Below, one piece after another: positions 24,439 through 32,837 of a stretch of DNA of 38,907 bases; the stretch's first letter is position 1, and each line of letters opens with the position of its first letter. The DNA comes from Bacteroidales bacterium (GTDB lineage: Bacteria; Bacteroidota; Bacteroidia; Bacteroidales; UBA932), in the NCBI GenBank assembly GCA_024401695.1, contig JAKSKN010000018.1:1-38907 (forward strand). Direction: 5' to 3'. Under the pieces are notes generated by a model. The model searched no databases, had not been told where the DNA came from, and saw only the letters and a program-made list of their open reading frames with translations. A program made the translations under genes and the position numbers.

Positions 24439-26233
24439 TTCCTAAAATGTTCATTGCCTTGCGGAGCACTCCGGCAACGGTTCCGATCAATTTCAGACGC
24501 ATGCCGAGCACATCCTGGTCAGGCTCCTTGAGAATCTGGGTTTCGTGATAATACTGGTTGAATTCCTTGGCGAGGTCATAGCAGTAGTTGGCGATCACAG
24601 CCGGCGAATATGCCGCTGCCGCCTCCCCCACTTTCTGCGGATAACTGTTCAGTATTTTCACCAGCCTGATCTCTTTCTGGCTTAACTGTACGGAGCTCCC
24701 GCAACGGAAACTTCCGCTTCGCTTCATCCCCCCCAAGCTCCCGCTTGGGTCCCCCCCGTTCACGAGACCACGGGCGGCCACGGTTTCCTTGTGCGGGACT
24801 CCGTCCTGTACGCCAGATTTACGGAGAATACTGCAAATACGGGCGTGGGTGTACTGGATGAAAGGACCGGTGTTTCCGTTGAAGTCGATGGACTCCTTAG
24901 GGTCAAAGAGCATCGTCTTCTTAGGGTCGACCTTGAGGATGAAATACTTGAGGGCGCCAAGGCCTATCATATGATACAGCCTGTCCTTCTCCTCCTCAGA
25001 CATTTCGGCAAGCTTGCCAGACTCCTCGGATGTGGCCTTCGCCTCCTCATACATCTTCTCGATAAGGTCATCGGCATCGACCACGGTACCTTCGCGGCTC
25101 TTCATCTTGCCTTCAGGGAGTTCCACCATACCATAGCTCAGATGGTATATGCGGGAAGCCCAGTCAAAGCCGAGCTTCGCAAGGATGAGCTTGAGTACCT
25201 GGAAGTGATAGTCCTGCTCATTTCCAACGACATACACGTGAGAGTCAAGATTGTTTTCGGCAAAACGGCGCTCCGCGGTGCCCAGGTCCTGGGTGATATA
25301 GACCGACGTACCGTCGGAACGCTGGACGATCTTGCGGTCGAGCCCGTCAGAAGTGAGGTCACACCATACGGAGCCGTCAGGGTCCTGGACGAACACCCCT
25401 TTCCTGAGGCCTTCCTGAACAAGTTCCTTGCCCAGCAGATATGTATCGTGCTCATAATAGGTCTTGTCAAACGAGATTCCAAGAGCCTTGTATGTCTGGT
25501 CAAAACCATCGAACACCCACTGGTTCATCCTTTGCCAGAGGTCGCGGACTTCCTTGTCTCCGGCCTCCCAGTCAACGAGCATCCTGTGGACATCGTCGAG
25601 GACTGAAGGGTTCTCCTTTTCCATCTTGGCGTATTCCACATAGCAGTCGCCGACAAGATGGTCGCCCTTCTTGCCGGTGCTTTCAGGAGTTGCTCCGTTG
25701 AAGCGTTTCTGCCAGGCATACATACTCTTGCAGATATGCACGCCACGGTCGTTCACGAGGGTGGTCTTGATGACTTCCTCGCCGGCAGCCTTCAGAAGGT
25801 CTGAGACAGCAGAACCCAGAAGGTTGTTGCGCACGTGGCCGAGATGGAGCGGCTTGTTGGTATTGGGAGAACTGAATTCAACCATCACACGACGCCCTGT
25901 GGACGGAAGCTGGCCGAAGTCGGCGTCATTGGCCATCGCCTCGAACACCTTGCTCCAGTAGAGATTGGAAAGACTGAGGTTCAGAAAGCCTTTGACGGAG
26001 TTGAACGCATTGATTTCCGGGCAATTTGCCACAAGCCACTCACCTATCGCAGCGCCGGTGGCGTCAGGCGACTGGCGGGTGATGCGGAGCAACGGGAAAG
26101 TCACCAGCGTGAAGTCACCCTCGAATTCCTTGCGGGTGACCCCCACCTGGAGGGTGGAGGCTTCGACGTCGGCGCCATAGATTGCCTTGATGGCCTCTGA
26201 GGCCTTCGCGGCGATGAAGGATTCCGGTGTCAT
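24416..26233 (-). CDS. argS: Arginyl-tRNA synthetase with an in-frame GC-rich insert
   Basis: A 605-residue class I synthetase that charges tRNA-Arg. It has an N-terminal Add1-type domain (1-100), the HIGH signature as HLGH at 130-133 (NKPLHLGHVRNN), the KMSK-type loop (EGKMKSREGT) and the anticodon-binding helical domain ending GIELPERM. Between CSILRK and LSQKE, about residues 489-515, is an unusual Gly/Ser-rich stretch (NGGDPSGSLGGMKRSGS) encoded by palindromic GC-rich DNA. The usual family members have a much shorter link there. Its ATG lies 3 bases after the rpoD stop. Confidence 0.96.
   Translation of the reverse strand: MTPESFIAAKASEAIKAIYGADVEASTLQVGVTRKEFEGDFTLVTFPLLRITRQSPDATGAAIGEWLVANCPEINAFNSVKGFLNLSLSNLYWSKVFEAMANDADFGQLPSTGRRVMVEFSSPNTNKPLHLGHVRNNLLGSAVSDLLKAAGEEVIKTTLVNDRGVHICKSMYAWQKRFNGATPESTGKKGDHLVGDCYVEYAKMEKENPSVLDDVHRMLVDWEAGDKEVRDLWQRMNQWVFDGFDQTYKALGISFDKTYYEHDTYLLGKELVQEGLRKGVFVQDPDGSVWCDLTSDGLDRKIVQRSDGTSVYITQDLGTAERRFAENNLDSHVYVVGNEQDYHFQVLKLILAKLGFDWASRIYHLSYGMVELPEGKMKSREGTVVDADDLIEKMYEEAKATSEESGKLAEMSEEEKDRLYHMIGLGALKYFILKVDPKKTMLFDPKESIDFNGNTGPFIQYTHARICSILRKSGVQDGVPHKETVAARGLVNGGDPSGSLGGMKRSGSFRCGSSVQLSQKEIRLVKILNSYPQKVGEAAAAYSPAVIANYCYDLAKEFNQYYHETQILKEPDQDVLGMRLKLIGTVAGVLRKAMNILGIELPERM
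24688..24775 (-). repeat. Palindromic GC-rich element inside argS
   Basis: About 88 bases with several dyads: CCCAAGC/GCTTGGG (24732-24738, 24743-24749) framed by runs of seven C on both sides, CGGAA/TTCCG just downstream and GGAGCTCC near 24692. It resembles the repetitive palindromic elements seen between genes in Bacteroidales. Here it lies within a coding frame without breaking it. No second copy is visible in this window, so the repeat nature is inferred. Ends are approximate. Confidence 0.55.
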
Positions 26234-26236
26234 CTG

Positions 26237-27097
26237 TTAGCCCAGGTATGTCTTGAGAAGCTTGCTTGCAGACGGTTTCTTGAGCTTGCGGATAGCCTTC
26301 TCCTTGATCTGACGCACACGCTCACGGGTGAGGTCAAGGCGTTCGCCTATTTCCTCGAGGGTCATTTCCTGGCAGCCTATGCCGAAGAAGCTCTTTATGA
26401 TCTCGCGTTCACGGACCGTAAGGATCTGGAGTGCACGCTCTATCTCGGTGCTGAGCGATTCATTGGTGAGACCGCGGTCTGCGCTAGGAGAGTCATCGTT
26501 AGGCAGGATGTCGAGAAGGCTGTTGTCCTCGCCCTCGACAAAAGGAGCGTCCACGCTGACGTGCCGGCCGGACACCCGCAGTGTATCGGCGATCTTGTCC
26601 TTAGGGATGTCTATCATCTCTGCAAGTTCCTCGGTTGACGGCTGGCGCTCATTCTCCTGCTCGAACTTGCCGAGAGCCTTGTTGATCTTGTTGAGTGAGC
26701 CCACCTGGTTCAACGGCAGACGTACGATGCGCGACTGTTCAGCAAGAGCCTGGAGGATGGACTGGCGGATCCACCACACTGCATACGAGATGAACTTGAA
26801 GCCTCTGGTCTCGTCGAATTTCTCGGCGGCCTTGATAAGTCCGAGGTTCCCCTCGTTGATCAGGTCAGGAAGGCTGAGGCCCTGGTTCTGGTATTGTTTT
26901 GCAACGGAAACCACGAACCTGAGGTTCGCCCTTGTAAGCTTTTCAAGCGCTTCCTGGTCGCCTTTGCGTATCCGCTGTGCGAGTTCTACCTCCTCTTCGG
27001 GAGACACCAGTTCTTCGCGGCCGATTTCCTGGAGGTACTTGTCCAGAGAGGCACTTTCGCGGTTGGTGATGGATTTTGTAATTTTTAACTGTCTCAT
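26237..27097 (-). CDS. rpoD: Primary sigma factor RpoD (short Bacteroidetes form)
   Basis: A 286-residue sigma-70 factor beginning [19 protein letters not shown] at ATG 27097, the conserved Bacteroidetes start; a TTG 24 bases upstream is in frame but not supported. Region 1.2 ([10 protein letters not shown]), region 2 ([25 protein letters not shown]), region 3 and region 4 ([10 protein letters not shown]-type [27 protein letters not shown]) are all present; region 1.1 is absent as usual for this phylum. It directs transcription from -33/-7 promoters like those noted here. It heads the rpoD-argS-ygiQ cluster. Confidence 0.96.
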   Translation of the reverse strand: MRQLKITKSITNRESASLDKYLQEIGREELVSPEEEVELAQRIRKGDQEALEKLTRANLRFVVSVAKQYQNQGLSLPDLINEGNLGLIKAAEKFDETRGFKFISYAVWWIRQSILQALAEQSRIVRLPLNQVGSLNKINKALGKFEQENERQPSTEELAEMIDIPKDKIADTLRVSGRHVSVDAPFVEGEDNSLLDILPNDDSPSADRGLTNESLSTEIERALQILTVREREIIKSFFGIGCQEMTLEEIGERLDLTRERVRQIKEKAIRKLKKPSASKLLKTYLG

Positions 27098-27098
27098 A

Positions 27099-27186
27099 TG
27101 TTGATAACTATATTTTTTCAACTCTCACCATATTATACGCACTCAGGGCGCGGAAGTTTCATCCCGCGCCCTGAATTTTATCAACA
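27099..27186 (-). promoter_or_regulatory. Nested inverted repeats in the rpoD leader
   Basis: Between the degQ stop and the rpoD ATG are two nested dyads: an outer 9-bp pair (27099-27107 and 27178-27186, TGTTGATAA/TTATCAACA) and an inner perfect 11-bp GC-rich hairpin (27143-27153 and 27164-27174, TCAGGGCGCGG). The outer arm ends one base before the rpoD ATG. The inner stem may terminate degQ transcription, though no T tract follows on the minus strand. I could not place a convincing rpoD promoter. Confidence 0.5.
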
Positions 27187-27204
27187 ATTTTTGAGCAGCT
27201 GACG

Positions 27205-28659
27205 TCAGTCTTTGCCGAATCCGAAGTAGCCAGGTCTGCCGGAAGCTGTCACACCCTCGATGAATACCGACCTCTTGCTCTTCTTGGCGATGTCAACTAC
27301 ATCCTTCGGCTTGCTGACCTTCTGGTCATTGACATACTGGATGACGAAACCGTCTTCGCCGCCTGCCTGCGCAAGCTTGCCGTTGCCGGCGCTGACCACA
27401 AGCACACCGTTTTCGACAGCCTTGAGCTTTGCTCCATAGAATGCAACCGTACCGTCGGCATCTTCAGTGCCGTTGGCGTCGGCAGTTCCTGCAAAGGTCG
27501 CATTCAGAACAACCGGCTTGCCGTCGCGGATCACCTTGATGGCCGCCTTGTCGCCAGGATGGAAGTTGTTCACCTGCGCCTGGAGCTCGGACATCGTGGC
27601 GATCTTCGTGTCATTGACCGCAACGATCACATCCTCCGGCTTCACACCCGCCTTGTCGGCAGTGCCTCCCTTTGACACATCCTGGACATACACGCCCTCA
27701 GCCTTGTCAAGCTTGAGTTTCTTTGCAAGGTCAGCCGTGACGGTCCCACCGGTCACGCCAAGCATAACCCTCTTGACGGAGCCGAAATCGATAAGGTCGG
27801 AGACGACCTTCTTCACGATGTTGGAAGGGACTGCGAAGGAGTATCCGGAATACGAACCGGTAGTGGATACGATAGCGGTGTTTATGCCCACGAGCTCACC
27901 GAGCTTGTTGACAAGCGCGCCGCCGGAGTTGCCCGGATTGACTGCAGCGTCGGTCTGGATGAACGACTCGATCTTGAATTCACCGTCATAGTTTGGCATC
28001 TGACGGCCTTTCGCCGAAACGATGCCGGCGGTGATGGTGGAGCGGAGCTCGGCTCCGAGCGGAGAGCCGATGGCAAGGACCCATTCGCCGAGGCGGAGCT
28101 TGTCAGAATCGGCAAACGGGATGGAAGGCAGGCCGGCTGCATCAATCTTGATGAGGGCCACGTCTGTGGCAGGGTCGGTGCCGACCACGGTAGCTTCATA
28201 TGTCTGATTGTCATTGAGGGTCACCTTGACCTTTGTGGCATTTGCAACCACGTGGTTGTTGGTCACGATGTAACCGTCGGCGCGGATGATGACGCCCGAG
28301 CCGCTGCCCATAGGGCGTTCCTCACGAGGCTGTTGCTGTTGGGGCTGCTGGCCGTATCCGCCCTGAGGGCCTCCGAAGAAGAACTCGAAGAAAGGATCGA
28401 TCATCTGCCTCTGCTGCTGGCGGCTCTGGCCATAGACCTCGACATATACGACCGCCTGGACCGCATTTTCAGCGGCATAGGTAAAATCAGGGTAATCAGA
28501 AAGTGACAAATTGACAGTTTTGACAGGCTGTCCTTCCTCATTATAGACGGTTTTCACATCCTGCGGGGCACCCGGGTCCACCGCTTTCACGACTGCGAAT
28601 GCCGTAGCGCCGCTCAGAAGCACTGAAGCGACCACTGTAACAAATCCTTTTCCATTCAT
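27205..28659 (-). CDS. DegQ/HtrA family periplasmic serine protease
   Basis: A 484-residue Do-type protease with an N-terminal hydrophobic signal/anchor (FVTVVASVLLSGATAFAVV). The trypsin-like domain (about 60-270) has the triad His136 (TNNHVV), Asp166 (TDVALIK) and Ser245 (GNSGGAL); a Gln/Gly-rich loop (100-115) precedes it. Two PDZ domains follow (about 285-375 and 385-480). It degrades or refolds damaged envelope proteins and is usually stress-induced. It diverges from dnaN. The stop codon sits in a 10-bp palindrome (CTGACGTCAG). Confidence 0.94.
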   Translation of the reverse strand: MNGKGFVTVVASVLLSGATAFAVVKAVDPGAPQDVKTVYNEEGQPVKTVNLSLSDYPDFTYAAENAVQAVVYVEVYGQSRQQQRQMIDPFFEFFFGGPQGGYGQQPQQQQPREERPMGSGSGVIIRADGYIVTNNHVVANATKVKVTLNDNQTYEATVVGTDPATDVALIKIDAAGLPSIPFADSDKLRLGEWVLAIGSPLGAELRSTITAGIVSAKGRQMPNYDGEFKIESFIQTDAAVNPGNSGGALVNKLGELVGINTAIVSTTGSYSGYSFAVPSNIVKKVVSDLIDFGSVKRVMLGVTGGTVTADLAKKLKLDKAEGVYVQDVSKGGTADKAGVKPEDVIVAVNDTKIATMSELQAQVNNFHPGDKAAIKVIRDGKPVVLNATFAGTADANGTEDADGTVAFYGAKLKAVENGVLVVSAGNGKLAQAGGEDGFVIQYVNDQKVSKPKDVVDIAKKSKRSVFIEGVTASGRPGYFGFGKD

Positions 28660-28718
28660 ATCGCATGAAATTTAAATGTTCTGAATGCTTATGGTCAAAA
28701 CTTGTGCCAAAAATAATG

Positions 28719-28749
28719 TTTGAAGTTTGGAGATTTCTGGCTAAATTTG
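28719..28749 (+). promoter_or_regulatory. dnaN promoter
   Basis: TTTG (28719-28722), 19-base spacer, TAAATTTG (28742-28749): an exact Bacteroidetes -33/-7 pair. It lies 28 bases before the dnaN ATG and rules out an in-frame TTG at 28751 as the start. Confidence 0.8.
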
Positions 28750-28777
28750 CTTGCTAAGAATAAAGTTAAAAAAAGAT

Positions 28778-29899
28778 ATGGAATTCAACGTTTCAAGCGC
28801 AACCCTTCTAAAAGGCATCCTCGATGTTTCCAAGGCCATTCCGGCCAAGACAGCCCTCCCTATTCTTGAGAACTTTCTGTTTGTCACCAAAGACGGCAGC
28901 CTTGAGATCACCGCGTCAGACCAGGAGCTGACACTCCGCACCTCAGTCGAGCTTGAGAGCGTCAAGGAAGATGGCAGCATCGCCGTTCCTGCACGCCAGA
29001 TGACGGAACTGCTGAAAGCGCTCCCGGATCAGCCCATCACCATCAAGACCATAGGTGAAGGCTCATTCGAATGTGTCTGGGGCAACGGTAATTCCTCTCT
29101 TCCGTTCTTCCCCGCTTCGGATTATCCTGAGATCAAGGGCGCCGGCGAAGACGCCCAGAGTTTCGTCGTCCCTGCATCCATCCTGGCCGAAGGCATCAGC
29201 GCGACCATATACGCCACCGCCGATGACGAGATGCGCCCTGCGATGAACGGTATCTTCTTCGACATCGACACGGATTCCACCACCCTCGTTGCATCAGACT
29301 CGCACAAGCTTATCTGCTACACCACCAGGGATGTGCAGAGCGGAGTCAAAGCCTCCTTCATCCTTCACAAGAAGCCGGCCGGCGTGCTCAAGTCGATCCT
29401 CGACAAGGATGCCGAAGACGTCAAGGCACTCTACGACGGCAGCAACGTGGTATTCCAGTTCGGCGGGACAATGATGGTCTGCCGCCTCATCGTCGGCAAA
29501 TATCCGAAGTATCGCGATGTCATCCCTCAGAACAATTCCAATGTCCTGAAGATTGACCGGATGCAGCTTCTCAACACCGTGCGCCGCGTCGCGGTCTGCG
29601 CCAACAAGGCATCCAACCACATCAAGTTCGACCTCAAGCCGGGTCAGCTCGAAATCACGGCCCAGGACCTCGGATTCGCACTTGCCGCATACGAAAAGCT
29701 CAGCTGCGACTACAACGGCGACGAGCTCTCCATCGGTTTCAAGTCGTCGTTCCTCATCGAGATCCTCGGAAATCTCAGCTGCGAAACGGTCGTGCTGAAA
29801 TTCGCCGACGCCCGCAGGGCCGCCCTCATAGTGCCTTCTGAAGAAGAAGCCGAGAGCGAAAAGATATGCGGCATCCTTATGCCGATAATGGTTTCATAA
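28778..29899 (+). CDS. dnaN: DNA polymerase III beta subunit (sliding clamp)
   Basis: A 373-residue protein starting MEFNVSSATLLKGILDVSKA at the ATG at 28778. It has the three-fold clamp repeat: PILENFLFVTKDGSLEITASD in domain 1, FFDIDTDSTTLVASDSHKL in domain 2, and the conserved end KICGILMPIMVS in domain 3. The ring holds the replicative polymerase on DNA. Length and ends are normal. The exonuclease gene follows 9 bases later, forming a replication operon. Confidence 0.97.
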   Translation: MEFNVSSATLLKGILDVSKAIPAKTALPILENFLFVTKDGSLEITASDQELTLRTSVELESVKEDGSIAVPARQMTELLKALPDQPITIKTIGEGSFECVWGNGNSSLPFFPASDYPEIKGAGEDAQSFVVPASILAEGISATIYATADDEMRPAMNGIFFDIDTDSTTLVASDSHKLICYTTRDVQSGVKASFILHKKPAGVLKSILDKDAEDVKALYDGSNVVFQFGGTMMVCRLIVGKYPKYRDVIPQNNSNVLKIDRMQLLNTVRRVAVCANKASNHIKFDLKPGQLEITAQDLGFALAAYEKLSCDYNGDELSIGFKSSFLIEILGNLSCETVVLKFADARRAALIVPSEEEAESEKICGILMPIMVS

Positions 29900-29908
29900 C
29901 ATTCTCCT

Positions 29909-30748
29909 ATGGATCTCAACCTCAAGAGGCCCCTGCTCTTTTTCGACATAGAGAGCACCGGCCTTAATATTCCCGAAGACTCTATCATAGAGCTCAGTTT
30001 CGTAAAGATTTTCCCCGGTGGAGAAGAAAGGATCAAGACCTGGAAGATCAAGCCGTGGGACTATGTCGGGAACCGCCAGCGTCCCATCAATCCGGAAGCC
30101 TCGAAAGTCAACGGCATAACCGACGATATGCTTGTCGGCTGCCCGACGTTTTTTGACGTGGCGGAGGAAATCGCGGAATGGCTGCAGGACAGCGACCTCT
30201 CGGGCTTCAACGCCGCAAAGTTCGACCTTCCTATGCTTGCCGAAGAATTCGAGCGTGCCAGGATGGCCGGCAAGGACCTGAAAGTGGATCTCCACTCTCC
30301 GAAAATGGTTGACGTCCAGAACATCTTCCACGCGATGGAGCCACGCAATCTCCGCGCCGCATACCGTTTCTACTGCGGTGGAGAAGACTTTGACAATGCG
30401 CATACCGCCGAAGCCGACACCCTTGCCACGTATGAGGTGCTGAAAGCCCAGCTTGACAGATATCCGGACACGTTGAAGAACGATGTAGATGCACTTTCCG
30501 CCTACGTCGGCAAAAAGTATGTCGATTTCTCAGGCCATCTCATCGCCGATGAGAAGGGAGAGCCCGTCGTGAACTTCGGCAAGCACAAGGGGCGCACTCT
30601 CCGCCAGGTATACGCCACCGACCCTTCTTACTTCGCCTGGGTCCAGCAAGGGTCCTTCACCCTCGACACCAAAGCACAGTTCAACAGATTCAAGGAACAG
30701 TACGACCGCGAGAAGCTGGCCGCCAAGTTCAACGGAAAACTTTTCTAG
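29909..30748 (+). CDS. DnaQ-like 3'-5' exonuclease
   Basis: A 279-residue DEDDh exonuclease. Exo I: Asp13/Glu15 in FFDIESTG; Exo II: Asp106 in FNAAKFDLPML; Exo III: His165 and Asp170 in HTAEADT. Residues about 215-279 form an extra module with FGKHKGRTLRQV and YFAWVQQGSF, known as a companion domain (DUF3820-like) of such nucleases in Bacteroidetes. It resembles the proofreading epsilon subunit, and its place next to dnaN supports a replication or repair role. Confidence 0.92.
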   Translation: MDLNLKRPLLFFDIESTGLNIPEDSIIELSFVKIFPGGEERIKTWKIKPWDYVGNRQRPINPEASKVNGITDDMLVGCPTFFDVAEEIAEWLQDSDLSGFNAAKFDLPMLAEEFERARMAGKDLKVDLHSPKMVDVQNIFHAMEPRNLRAAYRFYCGGEDFDNAHTAEADTLATYEVLKAQLDRYPDTLKNDVDALSAYVGKKYVDFSGHLIADEKGEPVVNFGKHKGRTLRQVYATDPSYFAWVQQGSFTLDTKAQFNRFKEQYDREKLAAKFNGKLF

Positions 30749-30750
30749 CA

Positions 30751-31245
30751 TTGAACATCATCGTCATATCCAGCGAAGGCAAGGTTTTCGTGCGCCCGGA
30801 CACCACCTGGGAGCGGGACAACGAAGATTTCTACGTCCCTGACTTCGTCGACAGGATCAGCGCTTCCGAAGTGCTGTTCGTCCGCGTCAGCAAACCGGGG
30901 CGCAGCGTCAGCGCAAAGTTCGCGGAACGGTATTACGATGGTGCCGGACGAGGATTCCTCCTGTACCCCGAGGATATGATTGACGGCAGCCCCGAGGGCT
31001 TCGCCTGCGCCTGCTGCCTGGACCACACGTCATTCCTGCCGTTCCCGGTCCACGGGAAAGAATGGCTGGAAGATGGTTGCAGCGAGAGGATCCGCGAGGC
31101 GATAGCACGTGCCACGACTTTCTGCTATATCCGCACAGGCGATATCATCGCCATTGAACTCTCCCCACGAAAGCCGCTCTGCAGCCGCTCCGACGGACGT
31201 TTTGATGTCAATTCCGGAGACTGCTCCTTCAGCCTGATCTTTTGA
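30751..31245 (+). CDS. Degenerate FAH-like protein (small)
   Basis: A 164-residue protein with a TTG start 2 bases after the exonuclease stop; no ATG is available near the N-terminus. The first part (VFVRPDTTW, DFYVPDF, LFVRVSKPG, FAERYYD) aligns by eye with the N-terminal half of fumarylacetoacetate hydrolase-fold proteins of Bacteroidetes. However, the metal-binding Glu pair and the usual PWExxKxFDGSA region are replaced (GFACACCLDHTS). It is probably inactive as a hydrolase. Five Cys are present, four of them (CACC and a later CYI) loosely clustered. Operon with dnaN and the exonuclease. Function unknown. Confidence 0.7.
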   Translation: MNIIVISSEGKVFVRPDTTWERDNEDFYVPDFVDRISASEVLFVRVSKPGRSVSAKFAERYYDGAGRGFLLYPEDMIDGSPEGFACACCLDHTSFLPFPVHGKEWLEDGCSERIREAIARATTFCYIRTGDIIAIELSPRKPLCSRSDGRFDVNSGDCSFSLIF

Positions 31246-31277
31246 TCGTTCCAAAGGCGGATTTTTCAGAAAAATAT

Positions 31278-31308
31278 TTTTTAAATAATTTTAAAAATTG
31301 TACCTTTG
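31278..31308 (+). promoter_or_regulatory. nhaA promoter
   Basis: A perfect -7 box TACCTTTG (31301-31308) follows a T-rich -33 region (TTTT at 31278-31281, spacer 19). A transcript would begin near 31315, ahead of both candidate nhaA ATGs. Confidence 0.65.
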
Positions 31309-31368
31309 CGCTGCATTTCCGGCAAAGGCCGGGTTAGTAGTTGTATCATGGCAAAGCTCATTCCTATC

Positions 31369-31389
31369 TACACCTGGAACAAAGGTGTA
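31369..31389 (+). promoter_or_regulatory. Hairpin over the nhaA ribosome-binding site
   Basis: A 7-bp perfect stem (TACACCT 31369-31375, AGGTGTA 31383-31389) with a 7-base loop places the AGG of the ribosome-binding site in the stem, 3 bases before ATG 31393. It could limit initiation at that start. Confidence 0.4.
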
Positions 31390-31392
31390 ATC

Positions 31393-32769
31393 ATGTTCAA
31401 CAAGCGGAGCAACAGGCTTTCAAAGCAGCCCTGGTTCCAGGGGGTCCTCCTCCTCTGCTGTGTTGTCCTCGCGATGCTACTCGCGAACCTTCCTTTTACC
31501 AAAAACATCTATGAGGACATCCTTTCGACAAATGTCCAGCTTCACCTGTTCAGCAGCAATGGTGACGTGAACCTGCTGTTCCCCCGCGACCTCACCGTAG
31601 AGAAATTCATCAACGACATCTTGATGGTGATCTTCTTCTTCACCGTCGGTCTTGAGATCAAGAGGGAAATAAGCCACGGTGAACTTTCGTCACCCAAGAA
31701 GGCCCTTCTTCCGGTCATCGCGGCATTCGGCGGAGTCATCGCACCGGCCCTCATATTCACCCTGATCAACCACGGCACTGCGGCAGGCAGCGGCTGGGGC
31801 ATCCCTACCGCCACCGACATTGCATTTGCAGTCTGCATCCTTTCAGTCCTCGGCGACAAGGTGCCGGTGTCGCTGAAAGTGTTCCTGACTGCACTCGCCA
31901 TCGCCGATGACCTGATTGCAATCCTTGTTGTCGCGCTTTTCTACGGCGGCTCCATCAATCTCGGACTTCTGGCAATATCGTTCGCCGTCATCGGCATCAC
32001 CCTGGTAATGCGCAGACTTGGAGAGAAGACAATGTTCCCATACATCGTCTGCGCCATAGTCGTATGGGCCCTGTTCTACTACAGCGGCATCCACGCAACA
32101 ATGTCCGGTGTCGTAATGGCTTTCCTGATCCCATCGACCCCAAGATTCAACAAGGTACAGTACGTCCGCAAGCGCAACCATTACATAGAGATGCTCAACA
32201 ATCTGGACGGAATTGACGACGAACCGTTCCCGAACGGCCCTCAGAAGCACTGCCTCCGCAAGCTCGAAGAGGTTGCGCACGGTACGATGGATATGAGTTA
32301 CCGCGTAGAGCACGCGCTTTCGCCGTGGGTCAATTTTCTCATAATGCCTGTCTTCGCCCTCGCCAATGCGGGCGTCGAGATAACCGATGCATCCTACTTC
32401 AACGTATTCGCATACGACTCAGTTTTGGGAAGCGTGTCAATGGGAATCTTCCTCGGCCTGCTTCTCGGCAAGCCGCTCGGAATCACCCTCTTCAGCTGGG
32501 TTGCAATAAAGCTCAAGGTCGGTGCAATGCCAGAGAAGGCCAACTGGGCGATGTTCTTCGCAGTCGCCTGCCTCGGCGGTATCGGATTCACGATGTCGAT
32601 CTTCGTCGACACCCTGTCCTTCGGCGACCAGACTCCCGAGATCATGGCTCAGCTCCGCAACGCCGGCAAGATAGCAGTCCTTCTCGGTTCCATCTGTTCC
32701 GGCATCCTGGGCAGTGTACTTATCAACATTGTATCTAAGATTTCAAAGGCTTCAAAGGTTTCGGAATAA
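31393..32769 (+). CDS. nhaA: NhaA Na+/H+ antiporter
   Basis: A 458-residue inner-membrane antiporter. NhaA signatures: FFFTVGLEIKREI, GWGIPTATDIAFAV, the paired Asp in TALAIADDLIAI (ion-binding site), and GIGFTMSIFV near the end, within about 12 hydrophobic helices. It exports Na+ in exchange for H+. An insert near the middle (NHYIEMLNNLDGIDDEPFP) is a cytoplasmic loop common in Bacteroidetes members. I choose ATG 31393 because of the AAAGG just upstream; ATG 31348 would add 15 residues. Confidence 0.94.
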   Translation: MFNKRSNRLSKQPWFQGVLLLCCVVLAMLLANLPFTKNIYEDILSTNVQLHLFSSNGDVNLLFPRDLTVEKFINDILMVIFFFTVGLEIKREISHGELSSPKKALLPVIAAFGGVIAPALIFTLINHGTAAGSGWGIPTATDIAFAVCILSVLGDKVPVSLKVFLTALAIADDLIAILVVALFYGGSINLGLLAISFAVIGITLVMRRLGEKTMFPYIVCAIVVWALFYYSGIHATMSGVVMAFLIPSTPRFNKVQYVRKRNHYIEMLNNLDGIDDEPFPNGPQKHCLRKLEEVAHGTMDMSYRVEHALSPWVNFLIMPVFALANAGVEITDASYFNVFAYDSVLGSVSMGIFLGLLLGKPLGITLFSWVAIKLKVGAMPEKANWAMFFAVACLGGIGFTMSIFVDTLSFGDQTPEIMAQLRNAGKIAVLLGSICSGILGSVLINIVSKISKASKVSE

Positions 32770-32788
32770 GCGATACGTCAGAATCCAG

Positions 32789-32819
32789 TTTGAATTATCA
32801 CTAAGAATCTCGATATTTG
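32789..32819 (+). promoter_or_regulatory. Promoter of the NCS2 permease gene
   Basis: TTTG (32789-32792), 19-base spacer, GATATTTG (32812-32819, one mismatch to TAnnTTTG), 18 bases before the ATG at 32838. Confidence 0.65.
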
Positions 32820-32837
32820 CGACCAAATAGCAGTGAT

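Noticed and set aside
24660-24830. argS frameshift or pseudogene because of the odd insert
   Set aside because: The frame stays open through the insert and the C-terminal domain with normal motifs follows.
31306-31392. TTG at 31306 as nhaA start
   Set aside because: It lies inside the -7 box, so it would not be in the message.
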